From positions 390,099 to 454,098 of the forward strand of contig NZ_MTQO01000045.1 of the NCBI RefSeq assembly GCF_001984155.1: DNA of 64,000 bases, written 5' to 3'. Each line of letters begins with the position of its first letter. Position 1 is the stretch's first letter. The DNA comes from Actinosynnema sp. ALI-1.44 (GTDB lineage Bacteria; Actinomycetota; Actinomycetes; Mycobacteriales; Pseudonocardiaceae). Under the pieces are notes generated by a model. The model did no database searches. It had not been told where the DNA came from and saw only the letters and a program-made list of their open reading frames with translations. This document shows, piece by piece, positions 43,703 to 52,999 of the stretch. Position numbers and translations under genes: made by a program.

Positions 43703-44559
43703 TTAGTTTAGAGCGTGTCTCATGTGGCGGCTTTTTCGGAGTTTCTTGTAGCAGGTGAGCGTGGCGGCGAGGGTGAGGAAGGCGCAGAAGTGGTTGGCGT
43801 AGCGGTCGTAGCGGATGTTGAGTCGGTGATAGCCGAACAGCCAGGCGACGGATCGTTCGACCACCCAACGGTGTTTGCCCAGCTTGGTGCTCGATTCGAT
43901 TCCTTTGCGAGCGATACGCACGACGATGCCCTGGTCCCGCACCCACCGTCGGAGGTCGATCTGGTCGTAGGCCTTGTCGCCGTGCAGCTTGGCGGGTGTG
44001 CGGCGGCGGGGTCCGCGCCGAGACCTGACCGCGGGGATCGCCATCACCAAGGGTTTGAGGGCGTAGGAGTCGTTGGTGTTGGCGGCGGACACCGCCACCG
44101 ACAACGGGATCCCAGCGCAGTCGGTCAGCACGTGGATCTTCGATCCGGTCTTGCCGCGGTCGACTGGGTTCGGCCCGGTCATAGGTCCCCTTTTTTGGCC
44201 CTGACCGATGCTCCGTCCAGGACCGCCCGTGACCAGTCGATCAGGCCCTGGCTGCCCAACTCGTCCAGCACCGCGCGGTGCAACCGACGCCACAAACCGG
44301 CTTTGGTCCACTCGGTGAACCGACGATGTGCCGTGGGCACGGTGACCCCGAACGACAACGGCAACAGCCGCCAGGCGCAACCACTGGTCAACACGAACAC
44401 GATCGCGGTGAACACCGCACGATCATCCACCGGCGCGGTCCCGCCGCCCTGCGGACGTACACCAAACCCTGGAATCAACGGCCGCGCCAACGCCCACAAC
44501 TCATCCGGCACCAACCGCCGCGACAGATCATCCACCACCTGAATGATCATGACACACAT
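43703..44559 (-). CDS. IS5-family transposase, two overlapping frames (programmed frameshift)
   Basis: Frame A (44559 to 44179) holds the N-terminal domain: LVPDELWALARPLIPGF and CAWRLLPLSFGVTVPTAH up to DGASVRAKKGDL. Frame B takes over near 44190 with GPNPVDRGKTGSKIHVLTD and continues to DKAYDQIDLRRWVRDQGI and RKGIESSTKLGKHRWVVERS, the DDE domain. The AAAAAAGGGG run at the overlap is a classical slippery site. Frame B's stop codon (TAA, 43705-43703) lies outside the inverted repeat and is supplied by the target DNA. Confidence 0.8.
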
Positions 44560-44582
44560 GATCAACCACGTGAGACACCCTC
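43711..44582 (-). mobile_element. IS5-family insertion sequence, complete
   Basis: 872 bases between imperfect inverted repeats GAGCGTGTCTCATGTGG and GAGGGTGTCTCACGTGG, flanked by the 3-bp target duplication TTA (43708-43710 and 44583-44585). Inserted 58 bases inside the left att-like repeat. Size, target preference and two-frame transposase fit the IS5 family. Confidence 0.85.
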
Positions 44583-44676
44583 TTAGTGCCTGGTCGGATA
44601 CTCGATTCAGTGCCGGTGCGGGCCTTGCTGTCGCATCGCCAGCCCGGCCCCCGCGTCCGGCGGCTATTGTGGCCAC

Positions 44677-45810
44677 ATGTTCCGTCGCAAGCCGGTAGTG
44701 CAGAATGAGATCGTCGCACGCCACATGCAAAAGTTCATACGAGATCTTCGTAGGGTGCAGCGGCCAGATCCACAGAGGGTGGCGAGAAGCTACGGAGAAT
44801 TCCTGTGGGACTATCGCGGTAATACTCTCGCTGAGGATAAGATACAATCAAGGTCGCGTTTTTATATTGGTTTGTCGATCGACGGCAACAATGGGTCCCT
44901 GAGTGATATCACCAAGCGCGCGACCCTCGTATCGGACACCCTCATGCTCACACATAATTGGACTGGAGATTATGACAGCCTCAACCGAACGATAAAATCA
45001 CCCCCGGCTCCGGTGGTCCTATCGGCGATCGCCGGGAGAGATGCTGTCCGCGCTGCAGGTCACCGAGTGTCCGAGTGGGATCGGGAACACCTGGAAGAGA
45101 ATTACGGGATGTACTGTCCAAGCCTTGACGAGCTCGGGCGATGGATCCTCGACGCCGAACCACTGCTTGAGGCGGGACTGGTCTGGTACCTGCCCAGCTA
45201 TGCGATCGCCAAGCATCGGGTAACAAACCGAGTCACAAGCTCAATCGAAAAATTGACGCGCGTGTGGGCGGTCGACTACTTGATCCGAGACGGTCGGGCG
45301 GTCGACGCTTCCGGCGCGGATCCCGTGAAAAGTCAGCTTGTCCGTCCCATAATCCGTATGGATCTGCCGTTCATCGAAGGGGTCTCTCTCCGAGAATTCA
45401 GTAAGATAACGACCGAGCAGTTCGCCGGCTACTCCGCGTTCCGCGACTTTCTTCGGCAGATTTTCCTGAACATGGACACGGCAGTGAACGACGTCCAGTC
45501 GGACCGGGAGCTCCTCAAACTGGGTTTGCAGATCAACGACCAGGTCCGGTCGGTACGCGACCAGATGGAGACGGCGCGTAAGAGGACGGCGGTAGGTGCC
45601 ACAGGGGCCGTGCTCGGATCCGTGAGTGCGGTACTTGTGGCCGTGTACGGGCCTGCATTGGCAGGAGCTGTGGCAGCAGCCATCGGTGCGACCGGCGGTC
45701 TATGGGGCATAGTGCATGCTGCGGCAGAGAACAGCAGAAAGGATCTCCGCGAAGACAAGTGGAACTACGTCTGGGTGTTGGCGAAAGAAGCCAATATTCC
45801 TGGCCGCTGA
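44677..45810 (+). CDS. hypothetical protein with C-terminal membrane hairpin
   Basis: 377 residues of lower GC than its surroundings, so probably recently acquired. N-terminal ~270 residues are soluble, mixed helix/strand with no motif I recognise. Residues about 285-320 look like a coiled coil (QVRSVRDQMETARKR), and 322-365 form two Gly/Ala-rich hydrophobic segments (VGATGAVLGSVSAVLVAVYG and AAAIGATGGLWGIVHAA). The layout of a large soluble domain ending in a membrane hairpin is shared by some defence effectors and phage-sensing proteins, but nothing proves such a role. Confidence 0.7.
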   Translation: MFRRKPVVQNEIVARHMQKFIRDLRRVQRPDPQRVARSYGEFLWDYRGNTLAEDKIQSRSRFYIGLSIDGNNGSLSDITKRATLVSDTLMLTHNWTGDYDSLNRTIKSPPAPVVLSAIAGRDAVRAAGHRVSEWDREHLEENYGMYCPSLDELGRWILDAEPLLEAGLVWYLPSYAIAKHRVTNRVTSSIEKLTRVWAVDYLIRDGRAVDASGADPVKSQLVRPIIRMDLPFIEGVSLREFSKITTEQFAGYSAFRDFLRQIFLNMDTAVNDVQSDRELLKLGLQINDQVRSVRDQMETARKRTAVGATGAVLGSVSAVLVAVYGPALAGAVAAAIGATGGLWGIVHAAAENSRKDLREDKWNYVWVLAKEANIPGR

Positions 45811-46252
45811 GCTTGTCTTTCGTCGCGGTTCTGGACAAAGGCCCGTACCGAAACGAGGACGAGCCGGAGCCCTCGTCGAACGGCGCGCACAGCCGAGCCT
45901 GCCCTCACATCACCTGCCGGTGATCACCCAGCCCTCGCGTCCTTGACCGACCAGTCGAGGTGCAGATAAGCACTTCGGATCAGAAGCGAGGCCCCGCAAG
46001 GAAACTTATCACGCAACTGGTCGCCCGAGCTTGGCGATCTGGGCCGTCCGGCCCGCGTGCTGAACTGCATGGGCCTGCGCGCCGAGGAGTCACGGGCACG
46101 GCTGAAGAAGTTCGGGCAATGTTGCGATGACTGCATCACTGTGACCTTCGAAGCTTTGTGGCGGTGAGGTTTCAGCGCTTTGTGGCGTACGCCTGAGACG
46201 TTGCCAGGTTGCGATAGCTGACGTTCGCCGAGTCGTGCACGATGTTGAGGGC
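45811..46252. other. no intact gene; PAPS reductase-like scrap
   Basis: 442 bases without an intact gene. A short plus-strand run at about 46050-46104 encodes ARVLNCMGLRAEESRARLKK, resembling the VLNCMGIRAEES motif of phosphoadenylyl-sulfate reductase-like proteins of mobile elements. The frame is not open beyond it. Confidence 0.4.
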
Positions 46253-47353
46253 ATGAGCGAACCACCCATCCCGCCCGATGGGCCAGCCCTCGATGAACCA
46301 CGACCGACACGGCCGGTACTTCGGCCGATCCCGCGGTGGGTAGTCGCGATCGGCTTTCCGGTGATGGTGCTGGTCGCAGTGGCGGCGGTGTGGCTGTTGC
46401 TCGGCTTCGGCCTGGACCGTGACCGGCTGGATGCGATCCGCACCGGCGGGACGCTCGGTGTCGGCTTGGGCGGTGTGGTGGTGCTGTGGCTGGCCGTCCG
46501 CCGACAGCGCTCCACCGAGCTGGATCTGCTGCAGAAGTACGAGGCCCACCAGTTGGCCGAACGCGTCGCGGCGCACGCCCGGGAAGACGCCGTTGAGCGG
46601 CGGATCACCGAGCTGTACACGAAGGCGGTCGAGCAGCTCGGTTCCGAGAAGGCACCGGTGCGGTTGGGTGGTCTCTACGCCCTGGAGCGCCTGGCAAACA
46701 ACAACTTTGGGCAACGGCAGCCTATCGTCAACGTGCTCTGTGCGTATCTTCGCATGCCCTACACCCTGCCGGACGCACAGCTTGCCGATGACGCCGACGA
46801 TACGACTCGGGCAATTCATGAGCAGCGTGTGCAGGAACGGGAGGTGCGTCTTGCCGCGCAACGCATCCTCTCCGCACACCTCCGCCCTGACCCAAATTTT
46901 GACCAGCCTGATGAAACGTTCTGGGCCGGCATGGATCTTGACCTGGCTGGTGCCACTCTCATCAACTTGCAGTTCCAGAACTGCCGTATCAACAACTGCA
47001 CGTTCGACGGCGCCGAGTTCACCGGGCCCGCCCGGTTCGACGGCGCGGAGTTCACCGAGGAAGCCGTGTTCATCAGCGCGAAGTTCACCGGGCAGGGCCG
47101 GTTCGACAGCGTGGAGTCCACCGGGGCCGCCCGGTTCGACGGCGCGAAGTTTGTCGGGGACGCCCTGTTCGCCAGCGCGGAGTTCGCCGGGTCCACCGGG
47201 TTCGCCAGCGCGGAGTTCCCCGGGTTCACCAAGTTCGACGGCGCGGAATTCGCCTTGGAACCCCAGTTCGACGGCGTGACGTTCCACAGGGGGACGCCGC
47301 CGGAAGTCGCGCGGTTCATGGACGGACAGCCAGGTGCCCCAGCGGACGCGTAA
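46253..47353 (+). CDS. membrane-anchored pentapeptide-repeat protein
   Basis: 366 residues. Two membrane helices (about 30-52 and 63-80) are followed by a helical linker with VRLGGLYALERLANNN, then at 225-345 about twenty A(D/N)xxF-type pentapeptides (FDGAEFTGPARFDGAEF). The repeats fold as a quadrilateral beta-helix. Such membrane-bound forms are common in actinobacteria with no known role. ATG 46253 has GAGG close upstream; a GTG at 46235 is an alternative. The repeat region has DNA-level redundancy of the unit gaGTTcaCCGGG. Confidence 0.82.
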   Translation: MSEPPIPPDGPALDEPRPTRPVLRPIPRWVVAIGFPVMVLVAVAAVWLLLGFGLDRDRLDAIRTGGTLGVGLGGVVVLWLAVRRQRSTELDLLQKYEAHQLAERVAAHAREDAVERRITELYTKAVEQLGSEKAPVRLGGLYALERLANNNFGQRQPIVNVLCAYLRMPYTLPDAQLADDADDTTRAIHEQRVQEREVRLAAQRILSAHLRPDPNFDQPDETFWAGMDLDLAGATLINLQFQNCRINNCTFDGAEFTGPARFDGAEFTEEAVFISAKFTGQGRFDSVESTGAARFDGAKFVGDALFASAEFAGSTGFASAEFPGFTKFDGAEFALEPQFDGVTFHRGTPPEVARFMDGQPGAPADA

Positions 47354-47419
47354 GCGGTGCGGCGATGTCGTGAGGTCGAGTGAGAGTGGCAACTTGCGAT
47401 AACGTTTGCTTCCCGCAAA

Positions 47420-48316
47420 TTACTGTTCCTGCTGGTGGTGGACCTCCTCTGCTGTGTCGGCGAGGGCTCGGTACACCGAGGCCACCGACGGATGCTCGCC
47501 CGTGTTCTTCCCGGTCGCGATCTTGAGCTTTTTCGCGATCTCCGGCACCTTGACGCCCTTGTCGCGCAGTGCGCGGGCGAAGGCCAGCATGTCTTCATCG
47601 ATCACCTTCGGCCGGCCGCCGTGGTTGCCTTTGGCCGCGGCGGCCTGCTGGCCCTCAAGGGTCTTCTCGCGGATGTAGTTGCGGTCCAGCTGCGTGGAGT
47701 TGGCCAGCACGGCGAACAGCATCGACCCGGCGCCGTTCGGGTCGTAGATCCCCGACAGCGGGCCGGTGAGCAGTTCGAGCTGGATGCCCGCGGCTTGGAG
47801 GTCGGTAGCCAGGGCCATCAGTTCACCGGCGTTGCGGGCCGGGCGTTTGAATTCGTGCACGGTGAAGATGACCGGCTGGTGTGGTGCGGCCTGCTTGATC
47901 TGGTGCGCCAGCGCCAGCGCCTTCTCGAACTCAGGGCGCACGGAGATCCGGGAACTGATCTTCTCGGAGAAGATCGTGCGGCAGCGGGCTTTGCGCAGTG
48001 CCTCGATCTGGATGTCCAGGTCTTGCTGGGCGGTGGAGCAGCGGGCGTAGCCGATTCGAATCGGATCGCCGGGCTGCTCGACGACCTCGTCGACGAGCTC
48101 CGGCCCCGGCGTCGAGGGCGAGCCGGGCTGGCGGTCAGGCGGCACGATCACCGCGAGTTCCTCGCGTAGGGCGGGCACGAGGGTGAACCGGCCGGTGTGG
48201 TACTTCGCCGCGACCTTCCCAGCTCGGGTTCGGCATACACTGCCGGGCGCGGCCGAGCACATCGGGCACGCGTGCCGCTCAACGGCGCTTACCGCTTCCT
48301 CAGATGTGAGTTTCAT
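47420..48316 (-). CDS. serine resolvase/invertase with N-terminal zinc-finger-like segment
   Basis: 298 residues. N-terminal CPMCSAAPGSVCRTRAGK (about 17-34, His40 nearby) may bind zinc. Resolvase catalytic domain from about 85 (IGYARCSTAQQDLDIQIEAL; the nucleophile is the Ser of RCST), with VFTVHEFKRPARNAGEL-type middle and a C-terminal DNA-binding helix-turn-helix (RALRDKGVKVPEIAKKLKIA). Intact and of usual resolvase length, so it may still be active in the element. Confidence 0.85.
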   Translation of the reverse strand: MKLTSEEAVSAVERHACPMCSAAPGSVCRTRAGKVAAKYHTGRFTLVPALREELAVIVPPDRQPGSPSTPGPELVDEVVEQPGDPIRIGYARCSTAQQDLDIQIEALRKARCRTIFSEKISSRISVRPEFEKALALAHQIKQAAPHQPVIFTVHEFKRPARNAGELMALATDLQAAGIQLELLTGPLSGIYDPNGAGSMLFAVLANSTQLDRNYIREKTLEGQQAAAAKGNHGGRPKVIDEDMLAFARALRDKGVKVPEIAKKLKIATGKNTGEHPSVASVYRALADTAEEVHHQQEQ

Positions 48317-48607
48317 TCACGTCACTGCTCGCAAAACCGCTTCGCATAACCCTACGGTTCTGAGAGACATTTTGCGAATCGCGACCTGGGTGAACGAGGT
48401 CCGATCCGGATGTCGATGTCCGAAGTCGTCTGCGCGGATGTCCCGAAGTCCTTTGCACGTCCCGCTGTTGCGGCTGGGGTGCCCAGATTCGCGCCTGCCG
48501 GGGAAGCCGCGATTGCGGGAGGACGGCCGCGTGTTGCTCTACAAGCCGTCGGCTGCCGCGGCCTACCGTTGACGGGAAACAGTCCTTGATGTGTTGGAGC
48601 GTCAGCC
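48317..48607. other. gap without recognisable gene
   Basis: 291 bases upstream of the resolvase start. No convincing coding frame or repeat seen; it should contain the resolvase promoter. Confidence 0.4.
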
Positions 48608-48994
48608 TTGGCCGGAGTCGACTATCACGCTGGCTGCGGGTCCTACGTCCGCCTGAGCGCAAAGGATTTCCAGCATCCTGCGGCGGCGATTTGGGCGTTC
48701 GAGGACATGGACCACCCGGCGACGCTCAAGTACCCCGGTGTCAAGGTGGAGAGCTGCGAGCTGGCTGCTGGGCATGAAGGGCTGTGCGAGGTCTTCGTCG
48801 ACATCCCGATGCACGGTGACCAGATGACGTACTGGCTGCAATGGCAGAAGGCCGAGGAGATAGCCGAGAGCACGAGTGGATCAGCGGCGCGGCCTGTCCT
48901 GCGGAGAGCGCCAATGGGTGGTACTGCACACGCCCGACTGGCCATGACGAAGGCCACGTGTTCCTGAGTCGCTGACGCCAGGCCTCCGGCTGCT
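48608..48994 (+). pseudogene. frameshifted small Cys/His-rich protein
   Basis: The first frame gives VESCELAAGHEGLCEVFVD and MTYWLQWQKAEE, and a shifted frame continues EWISGAACPAESANGWYC and TRPTGHDEGHVFLSR to a TGA at 48992-48994. The paired C...GH..H pattern in both frames shows one protein with an internal tandem motif, broken around 48865-48875. Similar small proteins occur in actinobacterial mobile elements. Confidence 0.45.
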
Positions 48995-49019
48995 ACGACC
49001 TCAACGACGTGGACGAGGA

Positions 49020-49180
49020 CTTCCGCTCGTCGACGTCGGCCTGGTCGTGGTCGCGCAACATGCATGACCGTGGCCGGATGCTGGCCTCGCTTGTTGCCGT
49101 GGGAGATCACCAGGCGTGCGGCGATGTCGCGCAGGCTCAGGCCCTGCTGATCGCGAAGGTGCAGGGCGTGGGACAGCATC
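49020..49180 (-). pseudogene. fragment of a recombinase-associated helix-turn-helix
   Basis: Encodes HALHLRDQQGLSLRDIAARL and VISHGNKRGQHPATVM, matching the C-terminal helix-turn-helix tail found on actinobacterial serine recombinases and related element proteins. No catalytic domain is present. Confidence 0.5.
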
Positions 49181-49274
49181 GCTGATGACGCTAAGAAAGA
49201 CTGGTCCTGTCGCTGATTGCGTGATCAACTTTGTGGGTCCGTTGTGTACGTCGTCCACGGGTCTGCGATCATGA

Positions 49275-49781
49275 TCAGCCGGGGCACAGCTCGTAGAAAC
49301 GCCAGAGGTGCTGCAGCTCAGCTGGAATTTCCGAACCTTGGTAAGGCGGGCGCTCGGTGAAACCGCGGGATTCGTAGAGGCGGTGGGCCCGGTCCATGAA
49401 CCGGTTGGTGTCCAGCCGGACAGTCCGGGCACCGAACTCCTCGCAGGCGCGTTCCAGTAACCAGTCCAGCAGTTGCGAGCCCAGGTGCCCACCCCATTGC
49501 CCGGGACGCACGAACATCCGCTTGATCTCCACGGCGCCGTCATCCTGCGTACGCAGCGCCGCGACGCCGACGGGGACGTCCTCAACCTCGATGAGAGCGA
49601 TCAGCCCCGATGGTCTACGAAACGGCGCGAGTGCCGCGCCGGTGTGCTGGGCATCGGCAGCCATGGCGAAACCGTAAGTGCGCTCGAACGTGGTAAGCGC
49701 CCACGTCATGTACTCCGTCATGAGCTCGAGCACGACAGCGTCGTCCAGGGCGGTTGCTTCACGGATTCGTGCTGGAGCCAA
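49275..49781 (-). CDS. GNAT-family N-acetyltransferase
   Basis: 168 residues. Acetyl-CoA-binding fold: IRMREATALDD-like start (ARIREATALDDAVVLEL), GLIALIEVEDVPVGVAALR, motif A VEIKRMFVRPGQWGGHLGSQ and motif B TVRLDTNRFMDRAHRLYESR. TTG start at 49781 supported by AGAGGAAAG. The acceptor is unknown. It lies alone between decayed recombinase pieces. Confidence 0.8.
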   Translation of the reverse strand: MAPARIREATALDDAVVLELMTEYMTWALTTFERTYGFAMAADAQHTGAALAPFRRPSGLIALIEVEDVPVGVAALRTQDDGAVEIKRMFVRPGQWGGHLGSQLLDWLLERACEEFGARTVRLDTNRFMDRAHRLYESRGFTERPPYQGSEIPAELQHLWRFYELCPG

Positions 49782-50089
49782 GGTTCTTTCCTCTCACGAG
49801 CCTCAGCCGGACGCCGAGTCTTAAGTAGATTGTGCCGACACGAAGACCTCTTCTGCCACGCGACGGCGTCTTCGTGCCACGACACACAGCGCTGGCGGCC
49901 ATCGGCACAGGGGGCCGCGGTCGTCCTCGGTGACGCCTTCTGCGGTGTCCACCATGCCACCGCGAGGCGGGATACCGTCGGAAAGATCGGGACAACTACC
50001 GGGATGCCCAGCCGGGCCACTGTCATCAGGGCAACAAATGCCGCCTTGACCTGCTGAATAGCTGCTGACTTCGTAGGTTCAAGGGCGGC

Positions 50090-50740
50090 GTGTCGTCGGC
50101 GGTTGCCCGTTTTCTGAACTGGCTCACCGATCAGGGCGTCACCAGCCTCGGCGAGGTGAGCACCGACCACTGCGAGGCATACCTGGCCTACCGGCGCTAC
50201 CTGCTCGACGAGAACAACCACGTCGTCGGCAAACGCAGCCCCGCGACCCGTCGAGCCGCCGCCCAAACCGTCGTCGATTTGATCACCCAGGTCAGGCATG
50301 CCGACCGAAAGTGGTCGCACACGCACGAGGACCACGTCTTCACCTCCACGCTGCCCGCCGATGAGATCACGCGACTGCTGGCCCCACTGACGCGGGTCTC
50401 CCTCGGGCTGCTGGCCCGCCAGGCAGGGTTCACCCAGTTCTGGCGGCAGTGGATTCCGCACCTGCGCGACCAGATCGAAGCAACCCTGAACGTCGTCGGA
50501 GGCGAGAAACCGTTCGCTCGCAACGCTTCCGTCGTCGACCGCGCGGACGAGGACGGCACCCTCACCTGGACACTTCCGCTGGACCGCTTGGAAGCCATCG
50601 CGGTCGTCGGAATCGTCCGCACTGCCGCGATCATCCTGGCCCAACTCGCCGCGCAACACGACGAGATCGCACGCCTCCGTCGACGCGGCGAAACATCCAG
50701 CAACGTTCACAAGCTCCAGGTTCGCACTGCAAGCAGTGAG
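50090..50740 (+). pseudogene. tyrosine recombinase, N-terminal part (interrupted gene)
   Basis: Encodes the middle of a long actinobacterial phage-type integrase: FLNWLTDQGVTSLGEVSTDH, KRSPATRRAAAQTVVDLI, FWRQWIPHLRDQIEATLNVV and WTLPLDRLEAIAVVGIVRTA. The frame leaves the family pattern at about 50735, just where the catalytic domain should begin. The matching C-terminal end appears at 51450-52010, so the gene was split. Confidence 0.65.
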
Positions 50741-50781
50741 CCATGCAGCTGACCGCTGCGGGTCACCGCGGTGACGACTTG

Positions 50782-51249
50782 TCAGGACGCGATCCGCACG
50801 ACGCGATCCGCCGCGACGTCGTATCCAATCAAGGGATGGCGAGGCCCGTTCTCCGGAGTGAGCACCATCGGCTTTCCCAACCGGCGACCAACCGCACCAA
50901 GGAAGCCGCACACCACATCCAGTCGTTCCTGCCCTTGCAACTCTTCGGGCGAAAAGTCGACCTCGATCTCCTCGACAGTGAAGAAGTGGACATTGACCAA
51001 AACCTCTGGCACGGGCCTGACTTGGAGCAAGATGCCCATCTCGGGCCGTCGTTCCAGCACAACCTCGACGTGATCAGGCAGACTCCGGGGGTGGTTCTCC
51101 TCCAAGTACTCGAACCACCACCCCTGCAACCGCACAAGATCGACGAACGCTTGCCATTCGGCAATCGTCGTATCGAAGACGTACGCGTCCAGCAACGACC
51201 CGTCAGGCACGAACAACTCCGACACGTCGTTCCACATCAAGTCAGCCAC
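50782..51249 (-). CDS. 155-aa actinobacterial protein of unknown function inside split integrase
   Basis: GTG 51249 with GGAG upstream. Protein pattern: FVPDGSLLDAYVFDTTIAEW, VDLVRLQGWWFEYLEENHPR, EVLVNVHFFTVEEIEVDFSP, ELQGQERLDVVCGFLGAVGR and KPMVLTPENGPRHPLIGYD. This is a compact acidic fold common in actinobacterial genomes, reminiscent of polymorphic-toxin immunity proteins, but no toxin gene is adjacent. It runs opposite to the integrase whose halves flank it. Confidence 0.65.
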   Translation of the reverse strand: MADLMWNDVSELFVPDGSLLDAYVFDTTIAEWQAFVDLVRLQGWWFEYLEENHPRSLPDHVEVVLERRPEMGILLQVRPVPEVLVNVHFFTVEEIEVDFSPEELQGQERLDVVCGFLGAVGRRLGKPMVLTPENGPRHPLIGYDVAADRVVRIAS

Positions 51250-51449
51250 CGCGCCATCATCTCCAGGCGTGCTGCGCGGCGCACCACGATTCCGCCCCAG
51301 CCAACGACCCTCGGCAACACCTGCCGCGACGCCGTGACCTCCATCACCACCAGGGCGAAGAATCGCCACACTCAACACCATCGGTGCCGCAAACGTCGTC
51401 ACTGTGGACACGCAAGGCCAATCGCAACGCGAACTCGACTGCACACAGC

Positions 51450-52010
51450 GACTGCGGACATAAGGAGATTCTTTGTCACCGACGCCATCCGCTCTGGTTG
51501 CCCCCGGCACATTGCCGCGAAAGTCTACGGCCATTCCACAGTAGACACGACCATGGGATACGCTGCCATTTATCCCGAGGACGTGATCGCACACCACCGG
51601 GCGTTCATCGCCCGTCGTCGCGCTGAGCGGCCCAGCGAAGAATACCGCGAACTCACCGCCACCGAATGGAACAAGTTCCTCGCCCACTTCGAACTACGGA
51701 AAGTGGCCCTCGGAACCTGTGGCCGCGACCACGGAACCCCTTGCCAGCACGAAAATGCGTGTGTCAGATGCCCACTCCTTCGCGTTGATCCAGCCCAAAA
51801 GCCGCGGTTGGAGGAGATTCATGCCAACCTTGTCGACCGGCTCGCGGAGGCAAAGGAACAGGGCTGGCTCGGCGAGGTCGCCGCGATCGAGACCACCATG
51901 GCTGCCGCAGCCCAGAAGCTTGAAGCATGCGCGCCGCCCGCAACGCGACCGTCGTCCTCGGCATGCCTGAAATCCACAGCTCGGCTGGACGCACCAGCAC
52001 CGATACGTGA
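51450..52010 (+). pseudogene. tyrosine recombinase, C-terminal part (interrupted and frameshifted)
   Basis: Encodes DIRRFFVTDAIRSGCPRHIA, AKVYGHSTVDTTMGYAAIYP (the GH..T..Y catalytic end), then CGRDHGTPCQHENACVRCPL and RLEEIHANLVDRLAEAKEQG. A frameshift near 51930 is needed to reach the usual closing LGMP motif (RRNATVVLGMPEIHSS, stop 52008-52010). With 50090-50740 it forms one inactivated integrase. Confidence 0.7.
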
Positions 52011-52460
52011 CCGTCCCCGCAGAGTTCCTGTCTGCGCAGTGCCGCTATGGCATGATTTGAACATGACGACATCCAGAAAGGGCCATGGCGCGTAGACCGC
52101 CAGCCTCTGTCCGCGCAGGCTTGCCCGTTCGGCCGCGCTCGCATCGGAAGTTCTCTGCTATCCCGGGGCTCGCACTGGGCACTCGCCGATATCCACCGCG
52201 TCGAGGGCGCGAGCCAACTTCACCGCGTTCGGGGCTCAACAGAGCGGTGCCTCAACCGTGTCCGCCCTCCACACGACCACGAGCACCCGCACTGGCAAGC
52301 GCCCACAGGCACGCAATAGGCACCGCCCACAACATGAGACGAGGCTCCGAACCCATCCGCCGACACGCCGACCCGGCCAATTAGCCAAAAATCTTCAATC
52401 ACTGTTGGTGACAATCTCCTCCGCGTACTGACGGGGCCACACTCAAGATCATTTCGGTTA

Positions 52461-52701
52461 AGCCTGTTCGCGGTGTCCGCAATTGCATGTGAACCCGAAA
52501 ATGTTGCCTCGTCTGGATGAACTTGAAATCGATTTGGAGCTGCGGCGGATACGTGCGACAGCCGAGGGCTGGATCGGAGAAATCGAGGGAATCGACCGGG
52601 CGCTGTCCTGTCTTCGGGACAAACGCGCTGACGCTCTACGGCTGACCCGAATCACTCGGCAGGTCGATCTCGGAATGCCCACAGTGACCCCACCGCGCTA
52701 A
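52461..52701 (+). pseudogene. C-terminal remnant of a second tyrosine recombinase
   Basis: Encodes ACSRCPQLHVNPKMLPRLDE, ATAEGWIGEIEGIDRALS and a closing VDLGMPTV, paralogous to the tail of the 51450-52010 fragment (ACVRCPLLRVDP, EQGWLGEVAAIE, VVLGMPEI). At least two related integrases have therefore decayed here. Confidence 0.65.
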
Positions 52702-52999
52702 CTGGCCAGCCGAGGACGGCGCCCATTCACCGGGAAGAGGCGAGCGGGCGCCGGTCCAGACCCAGACGGTTACCGAACGCGACGCTAGCATCAGCATCAC
52801 CATGGACGAACTGGCCGTCGGCTTCAGCCTTGACCTCACCCACTTACCCGTGATGCGCGTGGTGGACATCGCGTTGAGCGCGGCCGTGCGCCGTCCGACT
52901 GGAGGCAGGGCCGAGGACACCGCTGTTGTCTGCGTCCATACCCGGGATCGTGCTCAGCGCGCCGATCTGCTGGGAGATGTCCTCGGTCCGCGCGAGGGA
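52702..52999. other. gap without recognisable gene
   Basis: About 300 bases downstream of the serine hydrolase stop on the other strand. A frame from 52802 has no convincing homology pattern. No repeat or hairpin stands out. Confidence 0.4.

Noticed and set aside
47020..47290. CRISPR-like or minisatellite array suggested by short recurring units.
   Set aside because: The recurrence is the coding sequence of pentapeptide repeats with 15-base periodicity, not spaced direct repeats.
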